64,000 nt of DNA from assembly GCA_013215285.1 (NCBI GenBank), contig JABSRD010000001.1, forward strand, positions 515,198 to 579,197, given 5' to 3'. Below, one piece after another: positions 44,699 through 53,022 of the stretch (the stretch's first letter is position 1; every line of letters begins with the position of its first letter). A model generated the notes under the pieces. The model searched no databases, was not told the origin of the DNA, and saw only the letters and a program-made list of their open reading frames with translations. A program made the translations under genes and the position numbers. The DNA comes from Candidatus Nitrosopumilus sp. Lineage in GTDB: Archaea; Thermoproteota; Nitrososphaeria; Nitrososphaerales; Nitrosopumilaceae.

Positions 44699-45804
44699 TT
44701 CACACCTGATGCCAAAACAGTATCCATAATTACACTAGTGTATTTTTTCATTGGGTCTTTCTCATCATTACTAATCATTCCCCGTGCATCAGCAATGGCC
44801 GCAGCTGCCAGTCTCTTGTTAACTTCGGCATCAAAAACACCTTCCAGTGCTTTGTATGCCCATCCATCAGCTCCTGTATTTTGCAATAACTCCTTTACAT
44901 ATCCTCGAATGAATGTCTCTTTTACTGCGGGATCTTTTTTTTGCCAATCAATTACGTGGGGCACTACATCAAGACTTTGCTTTATTATTTTTTCAACTTG
45001 TTCTTGCTCTAATGGAAAATTCTTTATTTTATTTTGAGCCACTGCATACTCTATTGCCTTTTTGAATGCCTGACCACTCAGATTTGCAATTAATTCATTA
45101 TATTTTTCAGCCCCCAAATTATCTTTAATTGAGCTTAGTGCCAAATCTTGAAGTTGTTTTTTATTCTCTTCTGAAAATTGACCGTCATCCTCTCGTAATT
45201 CATTTGCAGTTTTATTGTACATTGATACTGTTTTTACCGCATCTTGTGTAATCATTGCAAGTTGTGCTGATTTTATCTTAATGTCATGGTTTTCTTTAAG
45301 ATATTTTGATACTATAGGCGCAATTACAGTTCCAATTAAGATCATAAAGAAATTTGATTCTAAAATTTTAGTATATGGATTAGAATCAACTGTACACATT
45401 CCCCAATCTACACAACCAAAAGACAACACCATCAAAACTATAATTCCAATAATGGTAATTCCTGCAATACCATTCATGTAACTAGAAAATCTCGTCTTTT
45501 TTGCAGGCTTTAACTCATCTTCTTCCATATTTGCAGATGTTTTTTTCTCATCAAGTTCTGCTTTCATTTTCCCACCTTTTGCCTCAAACATAATTTCTGC
45601 ATCCTTGCATCTTTTCATTATTTTTTCAAAGAATTCTTTCTTATCGCTATCTATAGAATTCTTTAATGATTCAAAATCTCTAATCCCTTCTGAAACAGCA
45701 TCTTTTATCTTTGTAGTATCAATGGTATGTGTCTGTATTGAGTCACTGGAATCTGTATTGATGAAATCTTTTGCACGTGCAGTTATCACAGCGATTAACT
45801 GCAA
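44695..45804 (-). CDS. Membrane protein of unknown function, operon leader
   Basis: 369 aa. A charged N-terminal cytosolic part (RDFESLKNSIDSDKKEFFEKIMKRCKDAE) precedes two membrane helices (IAGITIIGIIVLMVLSFG and FFMILIGTVIAPIVSKYL). After these comes a long helical domain (IKSAQLAMITQDAVKTVSMYNKTANELRE) with a faint resemblance to LL-H-type phage holins. The start is TTG at 45804 or GTG near 45789. Only 31 bp separate it from the divergent gene at 45836. Function unknown; it heads the glycosidase operon. Confidence 0.6.
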   Translation of the reverse strand: MQLIAVITARAKDFINTDSSDSIQTHTIDTTKIKDAVSEGIRDFESLKNSIDSDKKEFFEKIMKRCKDAEIMFEAKGGKMKAELDEKKTSANMEEDELKPAKKTRFSSYMNGIAGITIIGIIVLMVLSFGCVDWGMCTVDSNPYTKILESNFFMILIGTVIAPIVSKYLKENHDIKIKSAQLAMITQDAVKTVSMYNKTANELREDDGQFSEENKKQLQDLALSSIKDNLGAEKYNELIANLSGQAFKKAIEYAVAQNKIKNFPLEQEQVEKIIKQSLDVVPHVIDWQKKDPAVKETFIRGYVKELLQNTGADGWAYKALEGVFDAEVNKRLAAAAIADARGMISNDEKDPMKKYTSVIMDTVLASGVK

Positions 45805-45835
45805 CTATCTTATTTTAATATGATCATAATTTGGT

Positions 45836-46768
45836 ATGTCATTTAATTTTTCATATACTCAAGAAAAATATGACGAGTTTACAGAACACGGAAGACGATA
45901 TTTAACATGGACAAACAAAGAAGAAACATGGAACTACAAAGACTGTTCAATAACTGTTCTTGGTCATAAAGATGGAGTACACATAGTATTAAGAAGAGAG
46001 CGTTCAGGAAAATCCAAATTAAAAAAATCCAATTATATTCTAAAACTAATGATGGGGTTTACTGCAATAGATGTACAAAAAAATTATACTGATTCTAAAT
46101 ACGAGTTAAAATTCATCATACAACAAACGCTAGACAAAAATCACAGGGATCTCAAGGACGTTAAGATTTGGTCTAGTGATAAAGATTCAATTGAAAATCT
46201 ACATCAAACCATACAAGAAAAAATGAAAACCACTCAAACAGGTAATATTATTGCACCAAACTCTAAAACAAATACAGAACTCATTCCAGTAATTTATCAG
46301 CCAAGAATTGATGCCTGGAAAAATTTTCTTCGGGAGATAAATGTTCATAAAAAAGATAATGTCTATGAGGTGACTCTTGCATTTGAAGGTGAGGTGTTGC
46401 GCAAATTTTTCCTAGTTGATATTTTTTACAAAATTTATCGATTTTTTAAATACAAAAGAACCAGAGACATTGAGACATTTGAGATTAGAGAAAATCAGTT
46501 TTACTTTGAGAATATTTACAGTGATAATGATACGCTCTTTGATGACTCTACGCATAATAAAAAAATCATTCCAATAAAATACTATTTTTCAAATAATAAT
46601 CACCCAATAATTTTCATAAACACATCAAACCATGCAATGGCACCACATGACAATAATCATGACTTTTGGAAATGGGAGTATATCCCTTGGAGTGATACGA
46701 CCCCTATAGAATGTGGGGAAAAACCAAAGAGGAAACTGAAAAATTATACAGGAGATTCTAATGAGTAA
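45836..46768 (+). CDS. Protein of unknown function in EEP-nuclease operon
   Basis: 310 aa, predicted soluble, with a beta-rich N-terminus (WNYKDCSITVLGHKDGVHIVLRRERSG) and a distinctive C-terminal block, PIIFINTSNHAMAPHDNNH followed by WKWEYIPW. I do not recognise the family. Its stop overlaps the EEP nuclease start by 8 nt (ATGAGTAA), so the two proteins are made together. It is divergent from the glycosidase operon, sharing a 31-bp intergenic region. Confidence 0.6.
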   Translation: MSFNFSYTQEKYDEFTEHGRRYLTWTNKEETWNYKDCSITVLGHKDGVHIVLRRERSGKSKLKKSNYILKLMMGFTAIDVQKNYTDSKYELKFIIQQTLDKNHRDLKDVKIWSSDKDSIENLHQTIQEKMKTTQTGNIIAPNSKTNTELIPVIYQPRIDAWKNFLREINVHKKDNVYEVTLAFEGEVLRKFFLVDIFYKIYRFFKYKRTRDIETFEIRENQFYFENIYSDNDTLFDDSTHNKKIIPIKYYFSNNNHPIIFINTSNHAMAPHDNNHDFWKWEYIPWSDTTPIECGEKPKRKLKNYTGDSNE

Positions 46769-47678
46769 GACTGAACTAAAACTATTACAAAAAAGAATTA
46801 CACAAGCCAAGATTCCAAAGAGAAAAAGAAATAATTTCAGATTACTCACATGGAATATCAGAAATTTTCATGGCAGAAAAGAAAGTAAAGCAATATCATA
46901 CATTGCAAAAATTATCAAAAACTTTGATGTAATAGCAATACAGGAAGTAAAAGACGAGCTTGGGGGAATAGAGAAATTACAAAGAGTATTGGGTAAAAAG
47001 TATAGATTTCTTTTTTCTGATCCTTCAGGGAATGGTGAGAGATTAGTATTCTGTTATGATTCAAAGAAAATACAGTTTACAGGACTTGCAGCAGAGATTG
47101 TCATGGCGCCAGGACAGGGAAAAAAGACGGTTCCAGCCGAACTTGAATTTGCAAGAACTCCATACATGGCATCATTTAGGACAAATGGTTGTAACTTTAT
47201 TTTAGTAACTGTTCACATTTACTATGGTTCTGGCAGTGCTGTACGATATCGTGGTGCAGAAATTAAAAACATTGCAAAGTTTTTAGAAAAACGTTCAGGG
47301 GATGTTGACTCGTTAGATTCTGATTATATCGCATGCGGGGATTTCAATATTGAGAGGGTCAGGGCAAAGATTCGCAAAAGGAAAAAAGTAGATCCACTAG
47401 ATGGATTGTTTGAATTGTTACAGTCAAAGGGATTAATCATTCCTGATGAGATTAAAAATTCCCCCAGTAATTTATCTCAGACCAGACACTTTGATCAGAT
47501 TGCATATCATCAGTATGATGATTCTACTATCTCTTTTGTGGATGGTGGAATAATTGATTTTGTGGGTACAGTGTATAGGGGGGACAAGAAATTGAGATAC
47601 AAGCTAACTGATCATTTACCAATGTGGGCAGTATTTGAGACTACACCTGATGAGAATCCAAAGTTTATCAACCCATAG
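46761..47678 (+). CDS. Endonuclease/exonuclease/phosphatase (EEP) family protein
   Basis: 305 aa DNase I-like fold. Motifs in order are: LLTWNIRNFHG (Asn), VIAIQEVKDE (catalytic Glu), CDFN-type IACGDFNIE (Asp/Asn), FDQIAYH, and LTDHLPMW (catalytic Asp-His). All metal and catalytic positions expected for an active EEP phosphodiesterase are present. Substrate may be DNA, RNA or a phosphoester lipid/nucleotide. It is translationally coupled to the unknown 310-aa protein. Confidence 0.82.
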   Translation: MSKTELKLLQKRITQAKIPKRKRNNFRLLTWNIRNFHGRKESKAISYIAKIIKNFDVIAIQEVKDELGGIEKLQRVLGKKYRFLFSDPSGNGERLVFCYDSKKIQFTGLAAEIVMAPGQGKKTVPAELEFARTPYMASFRTNGCNFILVTVHIYYGSGSAVRYRGAEIKNIAKFLEKRSGDVDSLDSDYIACGDFNIERVRAKIRKRKKVDPLDGLFELLQSKGLIIPDEIKNSPSNLSQTRHFDQIAYHQYDDSTISFVDGGIIDFVGTVYRGDKKLRYKLTDHLPMWAVFETTPDENPKFINP

Positions 47679-47764
47679 TTTACGATCAATAAAAAAAGGT
47701 CTTCTGAAAAAATTTTTATTAGTGATTTGATGTTAGTTTGTGTACAATGGATTTAATTCGTAAG

Positions 47765-47792
47765 AATTATGACCGGTTTGGAATGAATAAAT
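47765..47792 (+). promoter_or_regulatory. Operator-like motif plus TATA before gene 47817
   Basis: AATTATGACCGGTT (47765-47778), then AATGAATAAATAC; the TATA-like AATAAATAC (47784-47792) is about 29 nt before the ATG at 47817. The order ATTATGACCGGTT-N3-AATGAATA is the same as in the alaS promoter. Confidence 0.7.
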
Positions 47793-47816
47793 ACAATACA
47801 CAATTCACTTTTAATC

Positions 47817-48326
47817 ATGTTTGGTAAGAAGGCAGAACTAACAGAAGGAACTCATGTTTTCTCTACAAAAAAGAATGGTGAATTTTATGATTTTATTTTT
47901 GGTGTAGTAACTGGAATAGATGATAGACAAGTAGGAATTAATGGTGTACTTGTAAATCCTGTTGGTCTTAAAAATAAGATTAAACAAGGAAAAACTGGGG
48001 AACGCTCCCGAGAAATACTTGAACATCCAACTCCAGATAATGTTGTTCTAGCTTTAGTGTATAGGGTAGAACATGAAAATTTTGCAGAAATAATAGATCT
48101 TGATGAGGACAAATGTGATATTATTCCTCCAGAGGTGTACAGAATGCTTGATGGCTGGATTAGAGAATCTATATCTGAATTTACCAATAAGGTATTGTCC
48201 TTACCCCTTGGAGCTGAGCGAGATGAGGCAAAACGAGTTTTAACAAGTAGACGAGATTCTTTGATTGATAAAAACCTGAAAAGAACACTTTATTCTGTTT
48301 GTAGAAGTCTCAAAATTTTAAACTAG
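47817..48326 (+). CDS. Conserved protein of unknown function, operator-linked to alaS
   Basis: 169 aa soluble protein: a beta-rich first half (ELTEGTHVFSTKKNGEFYDFIFGVVTGIDDRQVGINGVLVNP) and a helical second half (PPEVYRMLDGWIRESISEFTNKVLSLPLG). No catalytic motif seen. It shares the ATTATGACCGGTT promoter motif with alaS, so it may respond to the same regulator. Confidence 0.6.
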   Translation: MFGKKAELTEGTHVFSTKKNGEFYDFIFGVVTGIDDRQVGINGVLVNPVGLKNKIKQGKTGERSREILEHPTPDNVVLALVYRVEHENFAEIIDLDEDKCDIIPPEVYRMLDGWIRESISEFTNKVLSLPLGAERDEAKRVLTSRRDSLIDKNLKRTLYSVCRSLKILN

Positions 48327-48391
48327 ATCTGTTAATTTTACGCATGATTTCTCCATAGTTTTATATTATGCCCTAAGGAAATCTCGATACA

Positions 48392-48709
48392 ATGGAATAT
48401 GTTTACGCTGCTTTACTTCTTCACAAACTAGACAAAGAAGTTAACGAAGCAAACCTCAGCTCAGTTGTAAAAGCATCTGGCGCTGATGTTAATGAAGCTC
48501 AAGTTAAAGCACTAGTTGCAGCATTAGCCGATGTAAATATCGATGATGCAGTTAAAGCCGCACCTGTAGCAGTTGCAGCAGCAGCCGCACCAGCAGCAGC
48601 CGCACCAGCAGCAGATGCACCAGCCGGTGGAGCAAAAGAAGAGAAAAAGAAAGAAGAGCCTAAAAACGAAGAAGCAGCCATGGAAGGTTTGTCTTCATTA
48701 TTCGGTTAG
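48392..48709 (+). CDS. rpl12p: Ribosomal protein P1 (archaeal L12)
   Basis: 105 aa: helical dimerisation domain ([30 protein letters not shown]), Ala-rich hinge, Lys/Glu segment and the C-terminal MEGLSSLFG tail that contacts elongation factors. The TATA-like TTTTATATTATG (48359) lies about 30 nt upstream. The other stalk genes (P0, L1, L11) are not adjacent. Confidence 0.95.
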   Translation: MEYVYAALLLHKLDKEVNEANLSSVVKASGADVNEAQVKALVAALADVNIDDAVKAAPVAVAAAAAPAAAAPAADAPAGGAKEEKKKEEPKNEEAAMEGLSSLFG

Positions 48710-48788
48710 AAAAGTTCAATTTTTTCAATTTACTTTTAATCTTTATTTTTATTAATCTTAATTAGTAATCGTATAATCTTTGTATTGA

Positions 48789-49421
48789 TTGGTTGATTTT
48801 TCTTTTCCTGTAGATGGCTTTATCAGTATTCTTGATTATTTGGGTACGATAGCTTTTGCAGTAACTGGTGCAACAAAAGCAATTCAACACAAAGCTGATA
48901 TTTTTGGAATTCTTGTTTTGGCAACTGTAGTTGGTGTTGCTGGTGGAGTAACTCGTGATATTATCTTTGGCAGATTCCCTACTGCTTTTTCTGATCCAAT
49001 CTATGTTTCACTAACTGTAATTACAGGAATTGTGATGTTTTTCCTTTTTTCATATCTGAAAAAACGAATGAATATTTGGTTAGTTTTTGATGCAGTTGGA
49101 TTGGGTGTCTTTTCAATTATTGGTGCATCAATTGCATATCAAATAGTTGGATTAGACTTTCTTCCAATATTATTTGCAGGAATAATTACAGCAATTGGCG
49201 GTGGTATTATCAGAGATGTTTTTGTCCAAGAGATTCCAATAGTTTTTGTCAAAGAAGTATATGCTATTGCAAGTATAGTTGGCATTGTAATTTTTTACGT
49301 TATTCTTTCATTTGGAGTAGATATGCAAGTGGCATCAGTAATTGGAATTGTTGTAACCACTGGAATAAGATTACTTGCAATGAAGTATAAGTGGAATCTT
49401 CCAAAGGTTCGTGAAACTTAA
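48789..49421 (+). CDS. TRIC/UPF0126-type membrane channel protein
   Basis: 210 aa polytopic protein with the two-fold internal repeat of the prokaryotic TRIC (YadS) family: GTIAFAVTGATKAIQHKADIFGILVLATVVGVAGGVTRDIIFGR in the first half and FSIIGASIAYQI...GIITAIGGGIIRDVFVQEIP in the second, with G-G-x-x-RD motifs. Members are trimeric potassium-permeable channels. The start is TTG (48789). Confidence 0.88.
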   Translation: MVDFSFPVDGFISILDYLGTIAFAVTGATKAIQHKADIFGILVLATVVGVAGGVTRDIIFGRFPTAFSDPIYVSLTVITGIVMFFLFSYLKKRMNIWLVFDAVGLGVFSIIGASIAYQIVGLDFLPILFAGIITAIGGGIIRDVFVQEIPIVFVKEVYAIASIVGIVIFYVILSFGVDMQVASVIGIVVTTGIRLLAMKYKWNLPKVRET

Positions 49422-49481
49422 ACTCTTTTTAGGCATAAATTGAGACACAGATTTTAATTAAACTTAAAATCAAAAAGAAAA

Positions 49482-50162
49482 ATGGAGTTTTTCCAAATTG
49501 AGGAGCCAGAAATTGAAAAACCAATAATCATTGCAGCTATGCAAGATATGGGAAATGTAGGAAGTATAGTTGTTAATTTTATCAATAAGAGCCTGAATAC
49601 TAGAAAATTCCGAACAGCAAAAAATCAATTTCCAACCCATGTTATTGACAATGGAGGATACATTGATGTCCCAATAGAAAATTGGCAATACCAATTCACA
49701 GATGGATTAATTATTTTTGGTGGCGGTGCAGGGCAACCAAACAGTAACACAGAACTTAATGCACTATGTCAAGATGTAATTGATATTTCAAAAAAATATT
49801 CAGCCAAATTTATCTACACATTGGGCGGTTTTCACACTCCCAGAATTTTGAATAAAAACCCTAAAACTTTTGTAACTACCACTTCTGAAGACCTAACAAA
49901 ACAAATTATTGGAATGGGGATTGAAACAACACCACACAAATCAATGATTACAGGATTTAATGGATTAATTTTGGGATTTGCAAAACAAAATGGTATTCAA
50001 GGGATTGGAATGTATGGTGAACTAAATGATCCACAAATTCCTCAGTACAGGGCAGCAATTAGTATAATCAAAACTTTAGAAAAACTGACATATAGAAAAC
50101 TAGGAGATACAAGTAGTTTAGAAATGATGGCTCAAGAAATTGAAAAAAGTTTTGAAAACTGA
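49482..50162 (+). CDS. PAC2-family protein (proteasome assembly chaperone-like)
   Basis: 226 aa. IIAAMQDMGNVGSIVVNFINKSL, FPTHVIDNGGYIDVP, FIYTLGGFHTPRI and GIQGIGMYGELNDPQIPQYRAA fit the archaeal PAC2 family related to proteasome assembly chaperones. Stands alone between the TRIC and DUF5655-like genes. Confidence 0.82.
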   Translation: MEFFQIEEPEIEKPIIIAAMQDMGNVGSIVVNFINKSLNTRKFRTAKNQFPTHVIDNGGYIDVPIENWQYQFTDGLIIFGGGAGQPNSNTELNALCQDVIDISKKYSAKFIYTLGGFHTPRILNKNPKTFVTTTSEDLTKQIIGMGIETTPHKSMITGFNGLILGFAKQNGIQGIGMYGELNDPQIPQYRAAISIIKTLEKLTYRKLGDTSSLEMMAQEIEKSFEN

Positions 50163-50182
50163 TTTTTAATTATTTTTAAAAT

Positions 50183-50512
50183 CTAATGAATTGTTTCAAA
50201 TGCTTCTTTTAGGATTTTTTTAAGTTCATCTAAATTCTGGTCTAACTCTATCTGAATGATATTGTGGGGTTCCTTTCGACTTTTTTGAATTTTGATGATA
50301 ATTGAATTTTTTTCAGGTGATACATCTGCAAACCACCTAAAGGCCATTGATTTTCCAAAAACAACTCTGTGCATTCTAATGTCTTCAATCACATTTTCTC
50401 CTAAAGAAAAGCAATAGTCTCGAATCAAATCAAAAAGAGGTTGAATTTCAATTGGAATTTGTTTTTTAAAATCCTCATAATTTCTTTTATTTCCAAAAGA
50501 TGCCAATTCCAT
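50183..50512 (-). CDS. DUF5655-like protein
   Basis: 109 aa. PLFDLIRDYCFSLGENVIEDIRMHRVVFGKSMAFRWFADVSPEKNSIIIKIQ and a final helix (QNLDELKKILKEAFETIH) fit the small DUF5655-type domain, of unknown role. Convergent to the PAC2 gene. Confidence 0.6.
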   Translation of the reverse strand: MELASFGNKRNYEDFKKQIPIEIQPLFDLIRDYCFSLGENVIEDIRMHRVVFGKSMAFRWFADVSPEKNSIIIKIQKSRKEPHNIIQIELDQNLDELKKILKEAFETIH

Positions 50513-50545
50513 GATTACTTTAACATAATTTTGGGATTTAATAAA

Positions 50546-50713
50546 TTAAGAAAAAATTCTTTCAAAGTATGTTTTTGCTAGACATTTTTTACACATACAG
50601 TCACTATTATCATCAATAGAATCTTTGGGAATTGGTGGAAATACAATACACCAACATATGGATTGTGATTGACAATCAAATTCTGTTTCACATCTAGAAC
50701 AAGACTTTTTCAT
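50546..50713 (-). CDS. 55-aa cysteine-rich CWC protein
   Basis: Short minus-strand frame: MKKSCSRCETEFDCQSQSICWC, then the aliphatic linker and CMCKKCLAKTYF. The C-x2-C...C...C-W-C pattern is that of the cysteine-rich CWC family, a small metal-binding protein of unknown function. Divergent from the membrane protein at 50759. Confidence 0.75.
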   Translation of the reverse strand: MKKSCSRCETEFDCQSQSICWCIVFPPIPKDSIDDNSDCMCKKCLAKTYFERIFS

Positions 50714-50758
50714 GTAGATCTCTCAATATTATTTAATACAAGATTGTTATTAAAAATA

Positions 50759-51445
50759 ATGAACAGTGATAGACTATCTGAATGGTTTGTCCCAAAATTT
50801 GGTTCTAGAAATTTTAGATTATCTATAGGAATTTTATTTTTACCTTATACTGGAATGGTGATATCTTTTGCCATATGGGGTTCACTTTCAGTAGAATTTA
50901 GTTTGGATAGACTAGTATCTATTTGCCTGCTCTATTTTTTTGCAATAGGGATATCTGCACATTGTCTTGATGCATTAGGAAGTAAGAAAAAACCTTGGGG
51001 AGAAATATCACATTCAAAGCTTTGGTTAGCATCGATAATTTCCTTAATCATATCTTTTTCTATTGGATTGTATTACATATTTTCAGGTTCTTGGTTACTA
51101 CTTCCAATAGGAATTGCTGAAGTATTTTTCCTTTTTGCATACAATCTTGAATTATTTCGTGGTAAATTTCACAACAATTTATCATTTGTAATTTCTTGGG
51201 GAATTTTACCTGTTTTTGCAGGAGCTGTAATTCAATCAAATTCCATATCTGTTGAAACCATTGTATTTTCTGTTATTGCAGGTTTTGTAAGTTATATTTT
51301 GATTATCACATCTAGAAAGTATAAAGATCTAAAGCAACACAATGCAAATTATAAAATATATTACAAAAATGAAATAATTCTTAAGATTGTAAGTTCTGTT
51401 GTAATATTTAGCACAATTATCTTTTTTTCTTTAAGGTATCTTTAA
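50759..51445 (+). CDS. Polytopic membrane protein, possibly UbiA-like
   Basis: 228 aa from the ATG at 50759, about 25 nt after a TATA-like TTATTTAATAC. Six to seven hydrophobic helices. The loop after the second helix (ISAHCLDALGSKKKPWGE) and the long cytosolic loop recall UbiA prenyltransferases, but the two DxxxD prenyl-diphosphate motifs are not clearly present. The neighbours are a chorismate-lyase-like gene and a methyltransferase, which is why a quinone-related role comes to mind; low certainty. A longer frame to 50669 crosses the divergent CWC gene start and is rejected. Confidence 0.6.
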   Translation: MNSDRLSEWFVPKFGSRNFRLSIGILFLPYTGMVISFAIWGSLSVEFSLDRLVSICLLYFFAIGISAHCLDALGSKKKPWGEISHSKLWLASIISLIISFSIGLYYIFSGSWLLLPIGIAEVFFLFAYNLELFRGKFHNNLSFVISWGILPVFAGAVIQSNSISVETIVFSVIAGFVSYILIITSRKYKDLKQHNANYKIYYKNEIILKIVSSVVIFSTIIFFSLRYL

Positions 51446-51469
51446 TTCACTAAAACAGGACAATATTGT

Positions 51470-51907
51470 ATGAATATGTCTTCTGAAGATTTACTAAATA
51501 AAATATTGGATGCCTCTGTAGGTCAAGTGGTCACTGTTCTTGGAGATGTGCTAAATTGTAATATCCAATTAGAAGTAGTTGAACAGAATACTGTAGCCGC
51601 TAACCAATTTGTGAGAAAGGTGTCAATTACTGCAGGTGGGTTACCCGTGATTAAAGCCAACGTAAAATTTGATTCCACTGTTTTACCTGAATTTATCATG
51701 GCTGAACTTTTAAAGAAAAAACGTGGTGTTGGTGCTATTCTTAATGTACATGACATCAATGTTACTAGAAACATCATATCTTTGAATCGTAATTCTGATG
51801 AGCATACAGCATCAAGAGAGTATGAAATTATTCATAATGGAATTATTTGGTTTACTATACTAGAAGAAATAAGACTAGGCAACCTTGGTTCCGACAATAA
51901 TAGTTGA
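51470..51907 (+). CDS. Chorismate-lyase-like (DUF98/UbiC fold) protein
   Basis: 145 aa. LEVVEQNTVAANQFVRKVSI, FDSTVLPEFIMAELLKKKRGVGAIL and SREYEIIHNGIIWFTILEEIRL follow the chorismate lyase fold, in which an enzyme releases 4-hydroxybenzoate and pyruvate from chorismate. Archaeal DUF98 members supply the aromatic ring of pterin cofactors. Active-site residues were not verified. It overlaps the convergent methyltransferase 3' end by 33 bp. Confidence 0.55.
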   Translation: MNMSSEDLLNKILDASVGQVVTVLGDVLNCNIQLEVVEQNTVAANQFVRKVSITAGGLPVIKANVKFDSTVLPEFIMAELLKKKRGVGAILNVHDINVTRNIISLNRNSDEHTASREYEIIHNGIIWFTILEEIRLGNLGSDNNS

Positions 51908-52558
51908 GGATCCCAATGTCAAATTTTGTTTGTATATTTTTAGACCATAATTATTCATACTAGTTTCATAATCTTTTACCCAATTTGTGGTTCTAATTAA
52001 ATGGGGCAAATCAATAAAGACCTGTTTCCAATTAGGGATAAAAAATCCTGCCAAATAAAGCAGTTTAAAGTGAAAATTCCATAGTTTTTGTATTAATTTA
52101 TTATTTGGATATATAAAATCATGTAAAATTATTTTTCCACCCACGTTGAGTTGTTCAAGACAATTTTTGATTAGAACATTAGCTGTGCAATATTTTGGTA
52201 AGTATGATGCAGTAATGCAATCAAACTTTTCCCCTAGATCAAGTTTTTCTGCATCTTGATTTACAAAAGAAATATTTTGATATGAAATTAATTTTTCTTT
52301 TGCTTTTTCAAGATAGCTTTTAGTCATATCTACACCTGTAATTTTGGCATTAGGAAGCTTTTCTGCAATTTGTTTTGTGAGTATACCTGTACCACAAGCA
52401 AGATCTAATACTGTTTTTTCAGAAGATAATTGCTCTAAAATTTTAGATTTCCAAAAACTATCTCTTCCAAAAGTTGTCTAGTTTACTATTTTATCATATG
52501 AATTTGCAGTGTCATCAAAAAATATTGGAACTAGTTTTTTTGGATTTTCTTTAATCAT
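51875..52558 (-). pseudogene. UbiE-like SAM methyltransferase interrupted by in-frame TAG
   Basis: A 228-codon frame from the ATG at 52558. Codon 27 (52478-52480) is TAG. It sits in the phrase YDKIVN-stop-TTFGRDSFWK, where UbiE/Coq5-type methyltransferases commonly have Trp, so TGG to TAG is likely. The SAM-binding VLDLACGTGILTKQIA follows the stop, and the remainder (FDCITASYLPKYC, GGKIILHDFIYPNN) is intact. It begins 5 nt after the PPOX-type gene stop. Either a recent nonsense mutation, a sequence error or suppression. A separate downstream start at 52327 would lack the SAM motif and is not plausible as an enzyme. Confidence 0.75.
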
Positions 52559-52563
52559 AATGT

Positions 52564-52932
52564 TTATTCAATTTTTACTAAAATAACTATTAAGTTTCCT
52601 TTTTTAGATGTACAGAAATTTACAAATCCTGTTAAAAATCCATACTTTTTTTTACGAGATTTAATTGCTTTTTCTGCCTCCTCATTTTTAACAAAAGTAG
52701 CCTGTCCTGAAGTCCACACGCCTACAGGTTTTCCACGAAATGTACATGGCATGATTTTAACATTATGGTTATTTTTTATCCGTTTTACCTTCCCTGTATT
52801 TTCTCTAGTTACTATGTAGATTAATTCATCAATTACTACAAACCATACGGGAGTTCTAACAGTTTCACCATTTTTTCTACAAGTTTCTAAATCGACATAT
52901 TTCTGATCTAAAAATTGTTCTAACTTTGACAC
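52564..52932 (-). CDS. PPOX-class (F420/FMN-type) split-barrel oxidoreductase
   Basis: 122 aa. RKNGETVRTPVWFVVIDELIYIVTRENTGKVKRIKNNHNVKIMPCTFRGKPVGVWTSGQA is the N-terminal strand set of the pyridoxamine-phosphate-oxidase-like fold, which binds FMN or F420. AOA make F420, which favours the latter. Substrate unknown. It precedes the interrupted methyltransferase by 5 nt. Confidence 0.8.
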   Translation of the reverse strand: MSKLEQFLDQKYVDLETCRKNGETVRTPVWFVVIDELIYIVTRENTGKVKRIKNNHNVKIMPCTFRGKPVGVWTSGQATFVKNEEAEKAIKSRKKKYGFLTGFVNFCTSKKGNLIVILVKIE

Positions 52933-53022
52933 AATGAAATCATTATTTTATCATTAATTAAACTTGAAGTGAATCTGGTAATTTTGTAATATCTGTTTTT
53001 GAATAACCCGTATCTTTACTAG

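Noticed and set aside
42876..47778. AACCGGTCATAATT copies as inverted ends of an integrated island
   Set aside because: The motif is in inverted orientation at both sides of the accessory genes, but each copy is fixed at the same spacing to a TATA box, which is better explained as a shared operator.
48499..48681. Ala/Ser-rich minus-strand frame opposite ribosomal protein P1
   Set aside because: It is the complement of the Ala-rich hinge of the real P1 gene.
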